NCBI GenBank assembly: GCA_007695005.1
Contig: REEQ01000124.1
Coordinates: forward strand, 1-40,102
Source: Wenzhouxiangellaceae bacterium
Lineage (GTDB): Bacteria; Pseudomonadota; Gammaproteobacteria; Xanthomonadales; Wenzhouxiangellaceae
DNA: 40,102 nucleotides
Direction: 5' to 3'
The position numbers were made by a program, and so were the translations under genes. Shown in pieces: positions 28,007 to 36,357 of this stretch; position 1 is the first letter of the stretch, and every line of letters starts with the position of its first letter. The notes under the pieces are model-generated. The model ran no database searches. It worked only from the letters and a program-made list of their open reading frames with translations, and was not told the origin of the DNA.

Positions 28007-28737
28007 GATGGCCTGCCCCGGCAGTGCCTTGGCCAGTCGCGCAGGAGTTGCTCGAACTCCCCATCACCCGGGCTCAAGCCTGCCCAGGCCATGCGCTGCC
28101 AGGCGCCGGTCAGTTGCCGCATCCAGTCCAGCGCCTCGGTTTTCAGATGGCGACGCACCAGTTCAGCCAATACCTCACCCTCGGTGTGGGCAGCGGCCGA
28201 GCGTTCAGGCAACAATGACTCTACCGCCCCCTGATACAGCAGGCTAAGGGCCAGGCGATGCTGGCCGGCCAGCCAGGCCTCATCGGCAGCTGCGGGGATA
28301 TTGGCCGGCAGCTGCAGCTCTGCAGTTGGGCGGCTGCGCCGCAGTCCGGGCAGCCTGACGCCGGGCTCCTGGCCGTCCGGTTTTTTCATCCTGACACCGG
28401 GCTTCCAGTGTCGGAGCAGCCACAGGCAGGCAATGACCAGCAGGACCACGGCCACGGCGCGCAGCGACCAGGCCAGAAAGCTGAGGTCGGGCCAGCGCAG
28501 ATTCCAGTCGAAGTCTGATTCAGCCTGTACCCGGACCCTGATGCTGCGGCAATGGCGAGCATCGGGCTCGGTGTAGAGTTGGCCGAGCTGCCGCTGCAGG
28601 TGGTCATCCGAAGCCTGCAGCGATTCGATGTATTCGGCGCGTGTCTCGCACTGCAAGGCCGGCGGCGACTCGGCCTCGGCCTCTGTCAGGGCCAGCGCCA
28701 GCAGCAGCATGAGAAAACAGGCCAGGCGCCGGCTCAT
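28003..28737 (-). CDS. DUF4129-domain protein with signal peptide
   Basis: A 244-residue protein with a signal peptide (RRLACFLMLLLALALTEAEA). A short periplasmic stretch with two Cys is followed by a single membrane helix (LRAVAVVLLVIACLWLL) and a C-terminal DUF4129 domain, AWLAGQHRLALSLLYQGAVESLL ... GEVLAELVRRH. The DUF4129 part is predicted to be cytoplasmic, like the C-terminal region of transglutaminase-like proteins. ATG 28737 overlaps the preceding stop by 4 bases; the longer frame up to 28797 starts inside the upstream gene and is not chosen. It probably forms a membrane complex with the DUF4350 protein. Confidence 0.87.
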   Translation of the reverse strand: MSRRLACFLMLLLALALTEAEAESPPALQCETRAEYIESLQASDDHLQRQLGQLYTEPDARHCRSIRVRVQAESDFDWNLRWPDLSFLAWSLRAVAVVLLVIACLWLLRHWKPGVRMKKPDGQEPGVRLPGLRRSRPTAELQLPANIPAAADEAWLAGQHRLALSLLYQGAVESLLPERSAAAHTEGEVLAELVRRHLKTEALDWMRQLTGAWQRMAWAGLSPGDGEFEQLLRDWPRHCRGRPS

Positions 28738-29489
28738 GCAGGCCTGGCCTTTGCCCGTTCGGCGAGACGATGGAGGGCAGGCTCCAGATCCCAGCATTCC
28801 AGTCGGCAGCGCTGGTTGAGGTACAGGCCGAAGCCGGCGCCCAGATAGAAGGGTTCGACCAGCAGTACGGCAACAGCGTAGGCCGCAGCCAGGCTCAGCC
28901 AGAAGTGATCGTGGACGCCGGCCGGGTCAAACCAGCCCGGCGCGCCGAGGCCTTCCCAGATGCTTGCAGGCAGCAGCCAGCCGAACAGCGCAAACAGACT
29001 GATCACCACAACCAGCTCGAATAGTGAAGCCATCAAGGTCAGGCCCAGCCCGCTGCCGGCACTGCCATAGCCCAGCGCGCGCGTGCGCTGGCGACGGGCC
29101 TGGCCGGTCTGCCCCTCCAGTTGCCAGATCGGCAGGGTGAAGCTGCGCGCGGGGTGGAAGCGAAACAAAGTCAGGCTGGTCAGGTGCAGGCCCGGCCACC
29201 ACTGGGCACGCTGTCGCCACAGCCAACCCGTGCCACCGGCCATGCCCAGCAGGTCGCGACTCAGCAGATGCAACAGCGGCCGGTCCAGGCTGGGCTTGAA
29301 CAGCCAGATCACCAGCAGGGCCAGCGGAGCGTGCCACTGGGCAGCCAGCGCTGCCAACAGAGCGATCGGAATCATGCCGAGACTGATCACAGGCAACATC
29401 TGCAGCCAGTTGGCTCGAGCCAGCTGCAGGCCAAGGTCCATGGCTTCTGAGTTGCCGCGCAGTCTGAGTGCGATACGATCAGTTTGCAC
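28734..29489 (-). CDS. Hypothetical multi-spanning membrane protein of the SpoIIM/MoxR locus
   Basis: A 251-residue protein with about five or six predicted helices, for example LPVISLGMIPIALLAALAAQW, LALLVIWLF, LFELVVVISLFALFGWLL and LAAAYAVAVLLVEPFYLGAGFGLYL. It ends LERCWD-like then LHRLAERAKARPA. The charged N-terminus (MQTDRIALRLRGNSEAMDLGL) is probably cytoplasmic. It starts with GTG 29489, has GGGAG upstream, and overlaps the SpoIIM-like gene by 11 bases. I do not recognise a Pfam family by eye; similar proteins sit at the same place in related loci. Confidence 0.82.
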   Translation of the reverse strand: MQTDRIALRLRGNSEAMDLGLQLARANWLQMLPVISLGMIPIALLAALAAQWHAPLALLVIWLFKPSLDRPLLHLLSRDLLGMAGGTGWLWRQRAQWWPGLHLTSLTLFRFHPARSFTLPIWQLEGQTGQARRQRTRALGYGSAGSGLGLTLMASLFELVVVISLFALFGWLLPASIWEGLGAPGWFDPAGVHDHFWLSLAAAYAVAVLLVEPFYLGAGFGLYLNQRCRLECWDLEPALHRLAERAKARPA

Positions 29490-30438
29490 GGCTTGTGCTC
29501 CCGCGGCCAGCCAGGCTGAAGTAGGCCAGTACCACCAGCCAGAGCAGCCCGCCTACAACATACTTGATTGCTGCCGGGGCCGGACTGGCAGACCAGAATG
29601 CTTCCAGCCCGGCGGCGAGCACCAGCATGGCAATGACCCCATATAGCAAGGTTACTGCGCGTCGGGCCGAGATCCGCAGCGCGTCGAGACGACTGAAGGG
29701 GCCAGGCAGAAGCAGGCTCAGGCCCATTCGCAGCCCGGCAACGCCGGCCAGGACAATTGCCGGCAGTTCGAAGGCACCGTGACCGATGACGAAGGTCCAG
29801 AAGTTCTGGTGATAGCCCTCGAAACTGAGGTGGGCGGCAACGGCACCGATCATGACCCCGTTGAACAGCAGGATGACGGCGCTGCCTATCCCGAACAGCA
29901 GCCCGCCGGCAAAGGTACGCAGCGAAACGCCGATATTGTTCATGATGTAGAAGGCAAACATCATCACATCGTTGTCGGCCCCGCGGCCGCCGGCAGAGCG
30001 CGCGTACATGCGCTCGTAGCTTTCCACGGCTTCGGGACTGAGAACCCGGTAGACAAACTCCGGTGTGCTGCCGATCTGCCAGAACAGCCACAGCATGGGT
30101 CCGAACAGCAGCAGTGAACACAGTGCAAGCAGGCGCCACTCGGCACGGACCAGGCTTGGGAAATCGCGACTGAAGAAGGCGACAAAGTTCTGCGCAAGGC
30201 TGGGGCGGGAGCGGTAGAGCAGGGCGTGTCCGTCCCGGATCCAGGATTGCAACTGGCGGATCAGGCCCAGGCTGTAGCCGCGGGCGCTGGCCACGGCGAG
30301 GTCATTGCACAAGCGCCGGTACTGGGCCGGAAACTCTCCGGCGGCCGGCAACTTTTCCCGCTGCGTGAGCTTTGCCAACAAGGCCTGATAGTGTTCCCAG
30401 CGCTGCTTTCGGCTGGCCACGAATTGTTCCTGCTTCAT
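29479..30438 (-). CDS. SpoIIM-like (stage II sporulation protein M) membrane protein
   Basis: A 319-residue protein of the COG1300/SpoIIM type. A cytoplasmic helical N-terminus (RWEHYQALLAKLTQ...) precedes about five helices, with signatures FYIMNNIGVSLRTFAGGLLFGIGSAVILLFNGVMIGAVAAHL and FVIGHGAFELPAIVLAGVAGLRMG. In sporulating firmicutes SpoIIM is part of a peptidoglycan-remodelling complex; in non-sporulating bacteria its role is unknown. ATG 30438 is preferred: it overlaps the RDD stop by 4 bases (ATGA) and gives the family length. The frame extends to 30918, but the extra text is antisense-like shadow. Confidence 0.9.
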   Translation of the reverse strand: MKQEQFVASRKQRWEHYQALLAKLTQREKLPAAGEFPAQYRRLCNDLAVASARGYSLGLIRQLQSWIRDGHALLYRSRPSLAQNFVAFFSRDFPSLVRAEWRLLALCSLLLFGPMLWLFWQIGSTPEFVYRVLSPEAVESYERMYARSAGGRGADNDVMMFAFYIMNNIGVSLRTFAGGLLFGIGSAVILLFNGVMIGAVAAHLSFEGYHQNFWTFVIGHGAFELPAIVLAGVAGLRMGLSLLLPGPFSRLDALRISARRAVTLLYGVIAMLVLAAGLEAFWSASPAPAAIKYVVGGLLWLVVLAYFSLAGRGSTSRAN

Positions 30439-31148
30439 CTCGCCTGACCTTTCAGCCAGCGTGCCCAGGCCAGCAACCGCTCGGCACTGTCGACCCCGGT
30501 CAGGCCGGTTACCGGGGTCATGATGCCGGCAAGCTCGCCGATTCGCTCCGGATTGAGAGCACTGCCGCGCTCGGCGAATGTCAGCAGTATCTGCTGTTCT
30601 GCCGGGGCAAGCGGCAGCGGCGGTGGTTCCGCTGGCCCTGGTGGCAAGGCGCGGGCGCTGGTAACCGACCAATCGCGGTAGACAACCAGCGTTGCCGCGG
30701 CCAAGTCGCCCAAGCGCTGGAAGCGGCTGTTGCAGTGCATGGCCAGCAGTCCGGCGCCGTAGCCGAAAGGCAGAAAATCCACCTGCCGCAGCAGGTTGCG
30801 CACGATTGATGCGCCCCAGCCGACCGGGGTTCCGTCTTCGTTGACCACGCGCAGACCGAAAGCCTTCTTGCCCGGGGTGGCACCGCCGGCAAGCACTTCG
30901 AACAGGACCGGATACCACCAGTTGATCAGAAACCAGGCCAGGATGAGCAGGGCAATCCCGGCGGCGCCAAGCGCGCTGAGGACAAAACCCAGGCCGATCA
31001 GCATGCCGGCGCGAATGACTGAGTCGATCAGCCAGGCGGCGGCGCGCAGCACCGGTCCGGCCGGAATCAGGTCGAGCTCGATGCCATCTGGGGTTTCAAC
31101 CGCAAGCCGGGTATCGACGCTGCTTGCTTCCATAGGCCGCTGCGTCAT
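30435..31148 (-). CDS. RDD-family membrane protein
   Basis: A 237-residue protein with an RDD domain. RAAAWLIDSVIRAGMLIGLGF is helix 1, GIALLILAWFLINWWYPVLFEVL is helix 2, and GGATPGKKAFGLRVVNEDGT with RFQRLGDLAAATLVVYRD are the conserved signatures. A proline-rich linker and a cytoplasmic tail follow (PPGPAEPPPLPLAPAEQQILLTFAERG). ATG 31148 lies 5 bases after the upstream stop; ATG 31133 is an alternative. It begins the RDD-SpoIIM pair that recurs in many bacterial genomes near MoxR-DUF58. The function is unknown. RDD proteins can carry ions or act in membrane stress. Confidence 0.9.
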   Translation of the reverse strand: MTQRPMEASSVDTRLAVETPDGIELDLIPAGPVLRAAAWLIDSVIRAGMLIGLGFVLSALGAAGIALLILAWFLINWWYPVLFEVLAGGATPGKKAFGLRVVNEDGTPVGWGASIVRNLLRQVDFLPFGYGAGLLAMHCNSRFQRLGDLAAATLVVYRDWSVTSARALPPGPAEPPPLPLAPAEQQILLTFAERGSALNPERIGELAGIMTPVTGLTGVDSAERLLAWARWLKGQAR

Positions 31149-31153
31149 TACGA

Positions 31154-31945
31154 TCAGTCTGGCGCCTCGCCCAGAAAAATATCCAGATAGCTGGCATAGA
31201 CGGCGCACATCAGCACCGGATAAACGACGAGCCATCCCAGCAGCAACGGCAGCAAGCCCAGTATCATCAGGACCATGCCGACCAGGCCATACACCAGGTA
31301 GGCCGGAATATTGCGCAGGCAGCCCAGGAAGCTGAGTTTGATTGCTGGAATAGGATCTAGGCGATGAAACACGATCAGCGCCGGTGCAAACCAGACCAGC
31401 ATCAACACCGGAACGATCAGCGCCATGTAGACCAGGAAACCGACCACGAAGCCCAGGCCGATCGACGCCCCTGGATCACCACTGAACATCATCGCCATGG
31501 AGCCGCCGAACAGCAGCCCGGCCAGGCCGCCAACCATCAATGCCGTCAGCATGCCGGCCAGGTAGAGCAGCCCTGTTATCGCCAGCGGGCCAAAGTGATT
31601 CTGAAATCCGGCGAACAGGTCCTCGAAGCGCAATTCACCTTCGCGATGAACACGTTCGCAGGCGATCATCCAGCCGCCGAAAAACAGCGGAAAGGCGAGG
31701 TTGGCCAGAATGCCGATGAACGGCAGCACGGCAATGGTCATGAATACCGCGCCGAAGACGATCAACATTGCGATCCACATCAGGAAACGAAGCTTGAACA
31801 GCTGCCACCCCTGTCCAATCCAGCTGAGTCCGTGCCCGGCTGGGCAGGCGCGGGGTTCGGCAAGCAGCTGTGAATCTGCGCTTGGTTCGGCCGGCGGTTC
31901 AATGGCCGCTTCCGGTGGCCGAAATGGATTGTGTTCGCTTTCCAT
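31154..31945 (-). CDS. BPSS1780-like multi-spanning membrane protein
   Basis: A 263-residue protein with a cytoplasmic, proline-rich N-terminus (ESEHNPFRPPEAAIEPPAEP) and six predicted helices. The text LVWFAPALIVFHRLDPIPAIKLSFLGCLRN and LVYGLVGMVLMILGLLPLLLGW fits the BPSS1780 family, inner-membrane proteins of unknown role. ATG 31945 has AGGGAG nine bases upstream; TTG 31966 is less likely. It is the first gene of the tightly packed locus and faces a divergent GGDEF gene. Confidence 0.82.
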   Translation of the reverse strand: MESEHNPFRPPEAAIEPPAEPSADSQLLAEPRACPAGHGLSWIGQGWQLFKLRFLMWIAMLIVFGAVFMTIAVLPFIGILANLAFPLFFGGWMIACERVHREGELRFEDLFAGFQNHFGPLAITGLLYLAGMLTALMVGGLAGLLFGGSMAMMFSGDPGASIGLGFVVGFLVYMALIVPVLMLVWFAPALIVFHRLDPIPAIKLSFLGCLRNIPAYLVYGLVGMVLMILGLLPLLLGWLVVYPVLMCAVYASYLDIFLGEAPD

Positions 31946-32094
31946 ATCTTCGCGCTCCCTGGTCAAGATGGGCTGCCGGGCCGGGTAAAGGCCTGAACTC
32001 GGCTGATGCCGGGCGCTGGGCAGAGTATCGCATTATGGCTGAGCTGTCTTTTTTTTGGCTCTTGCAAATTTGCTAAACTATTGGAAGGGAGTTC

Positions 32095-33087
32095 ATGGAA
32101 CGGGCTGTGGATCACAAACTATCTCTCGAGGCCTACGGGGGCTTCCTGGAAACCATTCCCGATGCGGCCCTGGTTGTCGATCGAGACGGCGTCATCATGT
32201 ACGCCAGCGACTTGGCTGAGCAGTTATTTGGTCTCGGCGGCGGCCTGGTACGTCGGACCGTGCACGAACTCGTGCCCGAGGACAAGCGAGCCGGGCATGT
32301 CGATCGGATTGGCAGTTACTGGAAACAGCCGCTGACCCGGCGCATGGGCAAAGGCGACTTTCCGGCCCGGCGCCTGGACGGCACCGAGTTTCCGGCTGAC
32401 ATCATGCTGGCGCCGGTGTGCCTGTCCGGCAGAGACCTGGTCCTGTGCGTGATTCGCGATCTGACCGAGCAAAAGGCCCAGGAAATGGCGCTGATGGCAG
32501 CGCTGGAGCGCGAACGCAGACTGGCCTTGTCTGACCCGCTGGTAGGGGTGGCGAACAAGCGCCACCTGCAGCTGGCCATCGAACATGAAATCGAGCAACT
32601 GCGTCGACATGGTCGTTCCTTTACCCTGATCTATTTGGACCTCGACGAATTCAAGCCACTCAACGACGAGTTCGGGCATGCCGAAGGGGATCGTGTGCTG
32701 GTGACGCTGGGCGCTTTTCTGCAGACAGCCGTGCGCAAGACCGATCTGGTCGCTCGCGTGGGTGGTGACGAGTTTGTCGTCCTCATGGTTGAAACCGCAG
32801 GCCTTGCAGCGCGCAAACGGGTGCCGGACTTCTACCTTTCGGTTGCGAGTTTTCTCGACGCTTCACCCTGGTCGATTACGGCATCGGTTGGGGCGGCAGT
32901 TTTCAACATGGCGCCGAAGTCGGTGGATGAGGCGATCAGCCGGGCCGATGGTTTGATGCTCGAGGTCAAGCGACGGGGACGCGCAGGCTGTCTGGCCCAC
33001 TACGGGGCGCCGGATGATGAAGTCGAGTCCTGTGACCTGCGCGTCGGCTGGCCCGTCGTGGTCGAGGAGCCTACAGCGACACCTTGA
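32095..33087 (+). CDS. PAS-GGDEF diguanylate cyclase
   Basis: A 330-residue soluble protein. A PAS domain fills about 10-125 ([21 protein letters not shown], ending [10 protein letters not shown]), and a GGDEF domain follows a short helix. The active-site motif is VGGDEFVVL (residues 222-230), and the RKTD motif at 214-217 is an inhibitory I-site five residues before GGDEF. The family segment DPLTGLxN reads [10 protein letters not shown] here. With the catalytic motif intact it should synthesise cyclic-di-GMP, under control of the PAS domain. A GGGAG lies three bases before ATG 32095. Its 3' end overlaps the convergent purT gene by 17 bases. The far C-terminus (after about 300) is short and unremarkable. 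Confidence 0.92.
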   Translation: MERAVDHKLSLEAYGGFLETIPDAALVVDRDGVIMYASDLAEQLFGLGGGLVRRTVHELVPEDKRAGHVDRIGSYWKQPLTRRMGKGDFPARRLDGTEFPADIMLAPVCLSGRDLVLCVIRDLTEQKAQEMALMAALERERRLALSDPLVGVANKRHLQLAIEHEIEQLRRHGRSFTLIYLDLDEFKPLNDEFGHAEGDRVLVTLGAFLQTAVRKTDLVARVGGDEFVVLMVETAGLAARKRVPDFYLSVASFLDASPWSITASVGAAVFNMAPKSVDEAISRADGLMLEVKRRGRAGCLAHYGAPDDEVESCDLRVGWPVVVEEPTATP

Positions 33088-34252
33088 TCCTGCGTACCAC
33101 TTCGCGCGCGCGTTCACGCGCCTGCTCGACATCCCGCCCGCGCGCCAGCGCCACGCCCATGCGGCGTTTGCCATCAACAACCGGCTTGCCGAACAGGCGC
33201 AGATCGCTCTGTGGCACGGCCAAGGCGTGGTCCAGTGCTCCGAAACGGACCTGCTCGGAGTGCCCCTCGACCAGCAAAGCACAAGATGCACTCGGGCCAT
33301 TGGTCTCGATCGTCGGAATGGGCAGCCCGAGTATGGCGCGCACATGCAGGGCAAACTCAGACCAGTGCTGAGACACCAGGGTAACCAGACCGGTGTCGTG
33401 CGGCCGCGGTGAGACTTCGCTGAACCAGACCTGGTCGCCCTTGACGAACAGCTCCACCCCGAACAGGCCGTAGCCGCCCAGCGCGCCGGTCACCAGCCCG
33501 GCAATTCGCTCGGCTTCCAGTCGCGCCAGCTCACTCATCGGCTGTGGCTGCCAGGATTCACGGTAGTCGCCGTCAATCTGTACATGCCCGATCGGTTCAC
33601 AGAAACTCGTGCCGCCGACGTGGCGCACGGTCAGCAAGGTGATCTCGTAGTCGAAATCGACAAAACCTTCGACAATGACCCGACCTTCGCCGGCCCGACC
33701 CCCCGACTGGGCATAATCCCAGGCTGGGCTGACCTGCTCAAGGCGCTTGACCAGGCTCTGGCCCTTGCCCGATGAGGACATCACCGGCTTGACTACACAA
33801 GGCAGGCCGATTTCAGCAATCGCCTGCTCGAATTCCGGCTTCGTTTCGGCAAATCGGAAGCTGGATGTGGGTAACTCCAGGTCCTCGGCGGCCAGTCGCC
33901 GGATGCCTTCGCGGTTCATGGTCAGGTCGGCGGCGCGAGCCGTTGGCACCACCGTATGGCCTTCGTTCTCTAGCAGCTTCAAGGTGGCGGTGGAGATGGC
34001 CTCGATCTCCGGCACGATCAAATGCGGCCGGTCCAGCTCGACGAGTCCGTGCAGGGCCTGACCGTCCAGCATGTTGATCACGTGCGAACGCTGGGCCACT
34101 TGCATGGCAGGCGCATCAGGATAGCGGTCGACGGCAATCACCTCGCAGCCCAGCCGCTGCAGTTCAATGGCGACTTCCTTGCCCAACTCTCCGCTGCCTA
34201 ACAGCATGACCCGTCTGGCCGTGGGTGAAAGCGGGGTTCCTATCGTGGACAT
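33071..34252 (-). CDS. purT: Formate-dependent phosphoribosylglycinamide formyltransferase
   Basis: A 393-residue ATP-grasp enzyme that forms formylglycinamide ribonucleotide from formate, ATP and GAR in purine synthesis. The N-terminal motif [21 protein letters not shown], the ATP-grasp text [17 protein letters not shown], the strand [17 protein letters not shown] and GRRMGVALA match PurT. The length equals the usual 392-393. ATG 34252 is chosen over the long upstream frame, which reads antisense to the gamma-glutamyltransferase gene. The gene is divergent from that gene and convergent with the cyclase gene. No purR-like operator is obvious. Confidence 0.96.
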   Translation of the reverse strand: MSTIGTPLSPTARRVMLLGSGELGKEVAIELQRLGCEVIAVDRYPDAPAMQVAQRSHVINMLDGQALHGLVELDRPHLIVPEIEAISTATLKLLENEGHTVVPTARAADLTMNREGIRRLAAEDLELPTSSFRFAETKPEFEQAIAEIGLPCVVKPVMSSSGKGQSLVKRLEQVSPAWDYAQSGGRAGEGRVIVEGFVDFDYEITLLTVRHVGGTSFCEPIGHVQIDGDYRESWQPQPMSELARLEAERIAGLVTGALGGYGLFGVELFVKGDQVWFSEVSPRPHDTGLVTLVSQHWSEFALHVRAILGLPIPTIETNGPSASCALLVEGHSEQVRFGALDHALAVPQSDLRLFGKPVVDGKRRMGVALARGRDVEQARERAREVVRRIKVSL

Positions 34253-34378
34253 GGCCTGATTCCGGTTGACTTCAGTGGCGAAGCGATCCCAAGTGTAACC
34301 CTGTTGATGCGAGGATCCACGCTGGCTGAAGTATGCTTCCAGACTTGTTTGTTTCCAACAGTCTTGAGGATGAAGCTG

Positions 34379-36151
34379 ATGAACGGCCATGCAGGGTTTC
34401 AACGGTTGGCAATGCTCGGGGTGACGCTGGCGATTTTTGCCGGTGTCTGGATGCTGTCCGGCTGCGGCGGCGACAGGCAGACCGAGCCGAGTCGGATCGC
34501 GCCAGCCAGCGCAGAGTCTAAGGCCGATTTGCCGACCCGGACAGCTGCTGTAGCCGCGGCCCATCCGCTGGCCGTCGAGGCCGGGCTTGCGGTGCTGGAG
34601 CGCGGTGGTAGTGCCGCCGATGCAGCGGTTGCCGTGCAGGCCATGCTCAGCCTGGTGGAACCCCAGAGCTCGGGCATTGCTGGTGGCGCCTTCCTGCTGC
34701 ACTACCAGGCCGAGACCGGAGAAGTGATCGCCTTCGACGGTCGCGAGACCGCGCCGGCCAAGGCAGAATCGGGCATGTTTCTGAATGCCGATGGCGAACC
34801 GCTTGACTGGTTTGACGCCATTATTGGCGGCCGCGCAACCGGGGTTCCGGGCGTGATGCCGATGCTGGGCGCAGCCCAGGAGCGCTTCGGACGCTTGCCC
34901 TGGTCGGCGCTGTTTGACGAGAGCATTGCCGCTGCGCAAGAGGGGTTCCCCGTCCCCGAGCGCCTGGCCCGTTTCGCTGCCGGGGGGCGCTGGCCGCAGG
35001 CGAATCAGCCCGATCTGATTGAACTGCTCAGCGATGATGACGGTGAGCGCATTACAGCTGGTCAGATCTGGCGTAACCCCGATTTTGCCCAAACCCTTCG
35101 CGAGATGGCTGAGCGCGGCCCGCGCAGCCTGCTTGAGCCGCCGTTGTCGACGGCCATCATCGAGCGCACGGCGGCGTTGCCGCTGCCTGGAAAGTTGCAG
35201 CAAGCTGATTTCGACGCCTATCAGCCGGGCAGCGGCGAGCCGATCTGCGGGCATTTTCGGGGCTATCGCATCTGCGTGCCGCCGCCACCGTCCAGCGGTG
35301 TGTCGATTTTGCAGATGTTGGCCATTCTGGAACATACCGACATCGCCGAGCGCGGCCCGGATGATCCGATGGCCTGGCTACAGTTCGCCGAAGCCAGCCG
35401 CCTGATGTTTGCGGATCGTGATCGCTACATTGCCGACCCTGCTTTTGTCGACATTCCGCTGGCGGGCTTGCTTGACCCGGCCTACATTGCCGAGCGAGCC
35501 AGTCTGATTGGTGATCGTGCCGGACCGCTGCCGGGCGCCGGCCGCCCCCCGGGCTTCGAGTTTGGCGAAGACGAAGGCTTTCGGCAGACCGGCACCAGTC
35601 ACTTTGTAGTTGTCGATTCCGAAGGTAATGTGGTCAGCATGACTACCTCGGTGGAGTCCATCTTCGGATCAGGACGCGTCGTGGGCGGTTTCTTTCTGAA
35701 TAACCAGCTGACCGACTTTTCGTTTCGGCCGGATATCGACGGCATACCGGTAGCCAATGCGGTCGCGCCGGGCAAACGGCCAAGGTCTTCGATGTCACCG
35801 GTGCTGGTGTTCGATGCAGACGACCGTCTGGTCGCCGCACTCGGTTCGCCCGGCGGCTCGGCCATCCTCGTCTACAACGCCAAGACCCTGGTTGGACTAC
35901 TGGCCTGGGGCTTGAGTCTGCAGGAAGCAGTCGATCTGCCGAACCTGGTCGCCCTGGGCGAGAATTTCTTCGGTGAGGCGGCTCGGTTCCCGGAGCCCGT
36001 TCTTGCGGGCCTGGTGGAGCTCGGCATCGAAGTGCGGCCTGGCCGCGGCGAAGAGTCCGGCCTGCACGGCATGGTCTTCCATCCCGATGGGCGGCTGGAA
36101 GGTGCCGCAGATTCACGTCGGGAAGGAACCTGGCGCAGCCTGGACGAGTGA
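34379..36151 (+). CDS. ggt: Gamma-glutamyltransferase, lipoprotein form
   Basis: A 590-residue gamma-glutamyltransferase of the N-terminal nucleophile family, which cleaves glutathione and other gamma-glutamyl compounds. The N-terminus has a lipoprotein signal (WMLSGCGG, Cys29), so the enzyme is anchored to a membrane and faces the periplasm. Family text includes [51 protein letters not shown] and [14 protein letters not shown]. The autoprocessing site is GTSHFVVVD, with Thr406 as nucleophile and start of the small subunit (about 185 residues). [10 protein letters not shown] and [10 protein letters not shown] are intact. The start at ATG 34379 follows GAGGA by eight bases; ATG 34370 is closer to the ribosome site and less likely. 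Confidence 0.93.
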   Translation: MNGHAGFQRLAMLGVTLAIFAGVWMLSGCGGDRQTEPSRIAPASAESKADLPTRTAAVAAAHPLAVEAGLAVLERGGSAADAAVAVQAMLSLVEPQSSGIAGGAFLLHYQAETGEVIAFDGRETAPAKAESGMFLNADGEPLDWFDAIIGGRATGVPGVMPMLGAAQERFGRLPWSALFDESIAAAQEGFPVPERLARFAAGGRWPQANQPDLIELLSDDDGERITAGQIWRNPDFAQTLREMAERGPRSLLEPPLSTAIIERTAALPLPGKLQQADFDAYQPGSGEPICGHFRGYRICVPPPPSSGVSILQMLAILEHTDIAERGPDDPMAWLQFAEASRLMFADRDRYIADPAFVDIPLAGLLDPAYIAERASLIGDRAGPLPGAGRPPGFEFGEDEGFRQTGTSHFVVVDSEGNVVSMTTSVESIFGSGRVVGGFFLNNQLTDFSFRPDIDGIPVANAVAPGKRPRSSMSPVLVFDADDRLVAALGSPGGSAILVYNAKTLVGLLAWGLSLQEAVDLPNLVALGENFFGEAARFPEPVLAGLVELGIEVRPGRGEESGLHGMVFHPDGRLEGAADSRREGTWRSLDE

Positions 36152-36357
36152 CAGCGCTTTGTCCAGAGTGAGTCGAAGCAAGGGCCACGGCAGCCTGCCG
36201 TGAATCCCTGGCCTCACAGTCTGGTAGACGATATCGAAGGTACTACTGGATACGCGGAGTTTCGTTTATATTCACAAAATAGCAACAATTGCTCCAGTAA
36301 ACACATCTGTTCCGGGCTGTTTAGGCAGCCTCCATCACCGCACGAGGGTTGTCAGAA
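36152..36357. other. Intergenic region before the TonB receptor
   Basis: A 206-base gap between the gamma-glutamyltransferase stop and the receptor start. A hairpin CACGGCA/TGCCGTG lies at 36186-36202 without a T-run; it may end the upstream transcript weakly. The stretch 36258-36300 is AT-rich and includes TATATT (36267-36272), a possible -10 box for the receptor, but no good -35 is seen. No Fur-box was recognised by eye. Confidence 0.4.

Noticed and set aside
30439-30918. A 160-residue upstream extension of the SpoIIM-like protein
   Set aside because: It is a shifted frame of the RDD gene; ATG 30438 with a 4-base overlap is the expected start.
34253-35335. A long upstream extension of PurT
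   Set aside because: It is antisense to the gamma-glutamyltransferase gene; the family start is at 34252.
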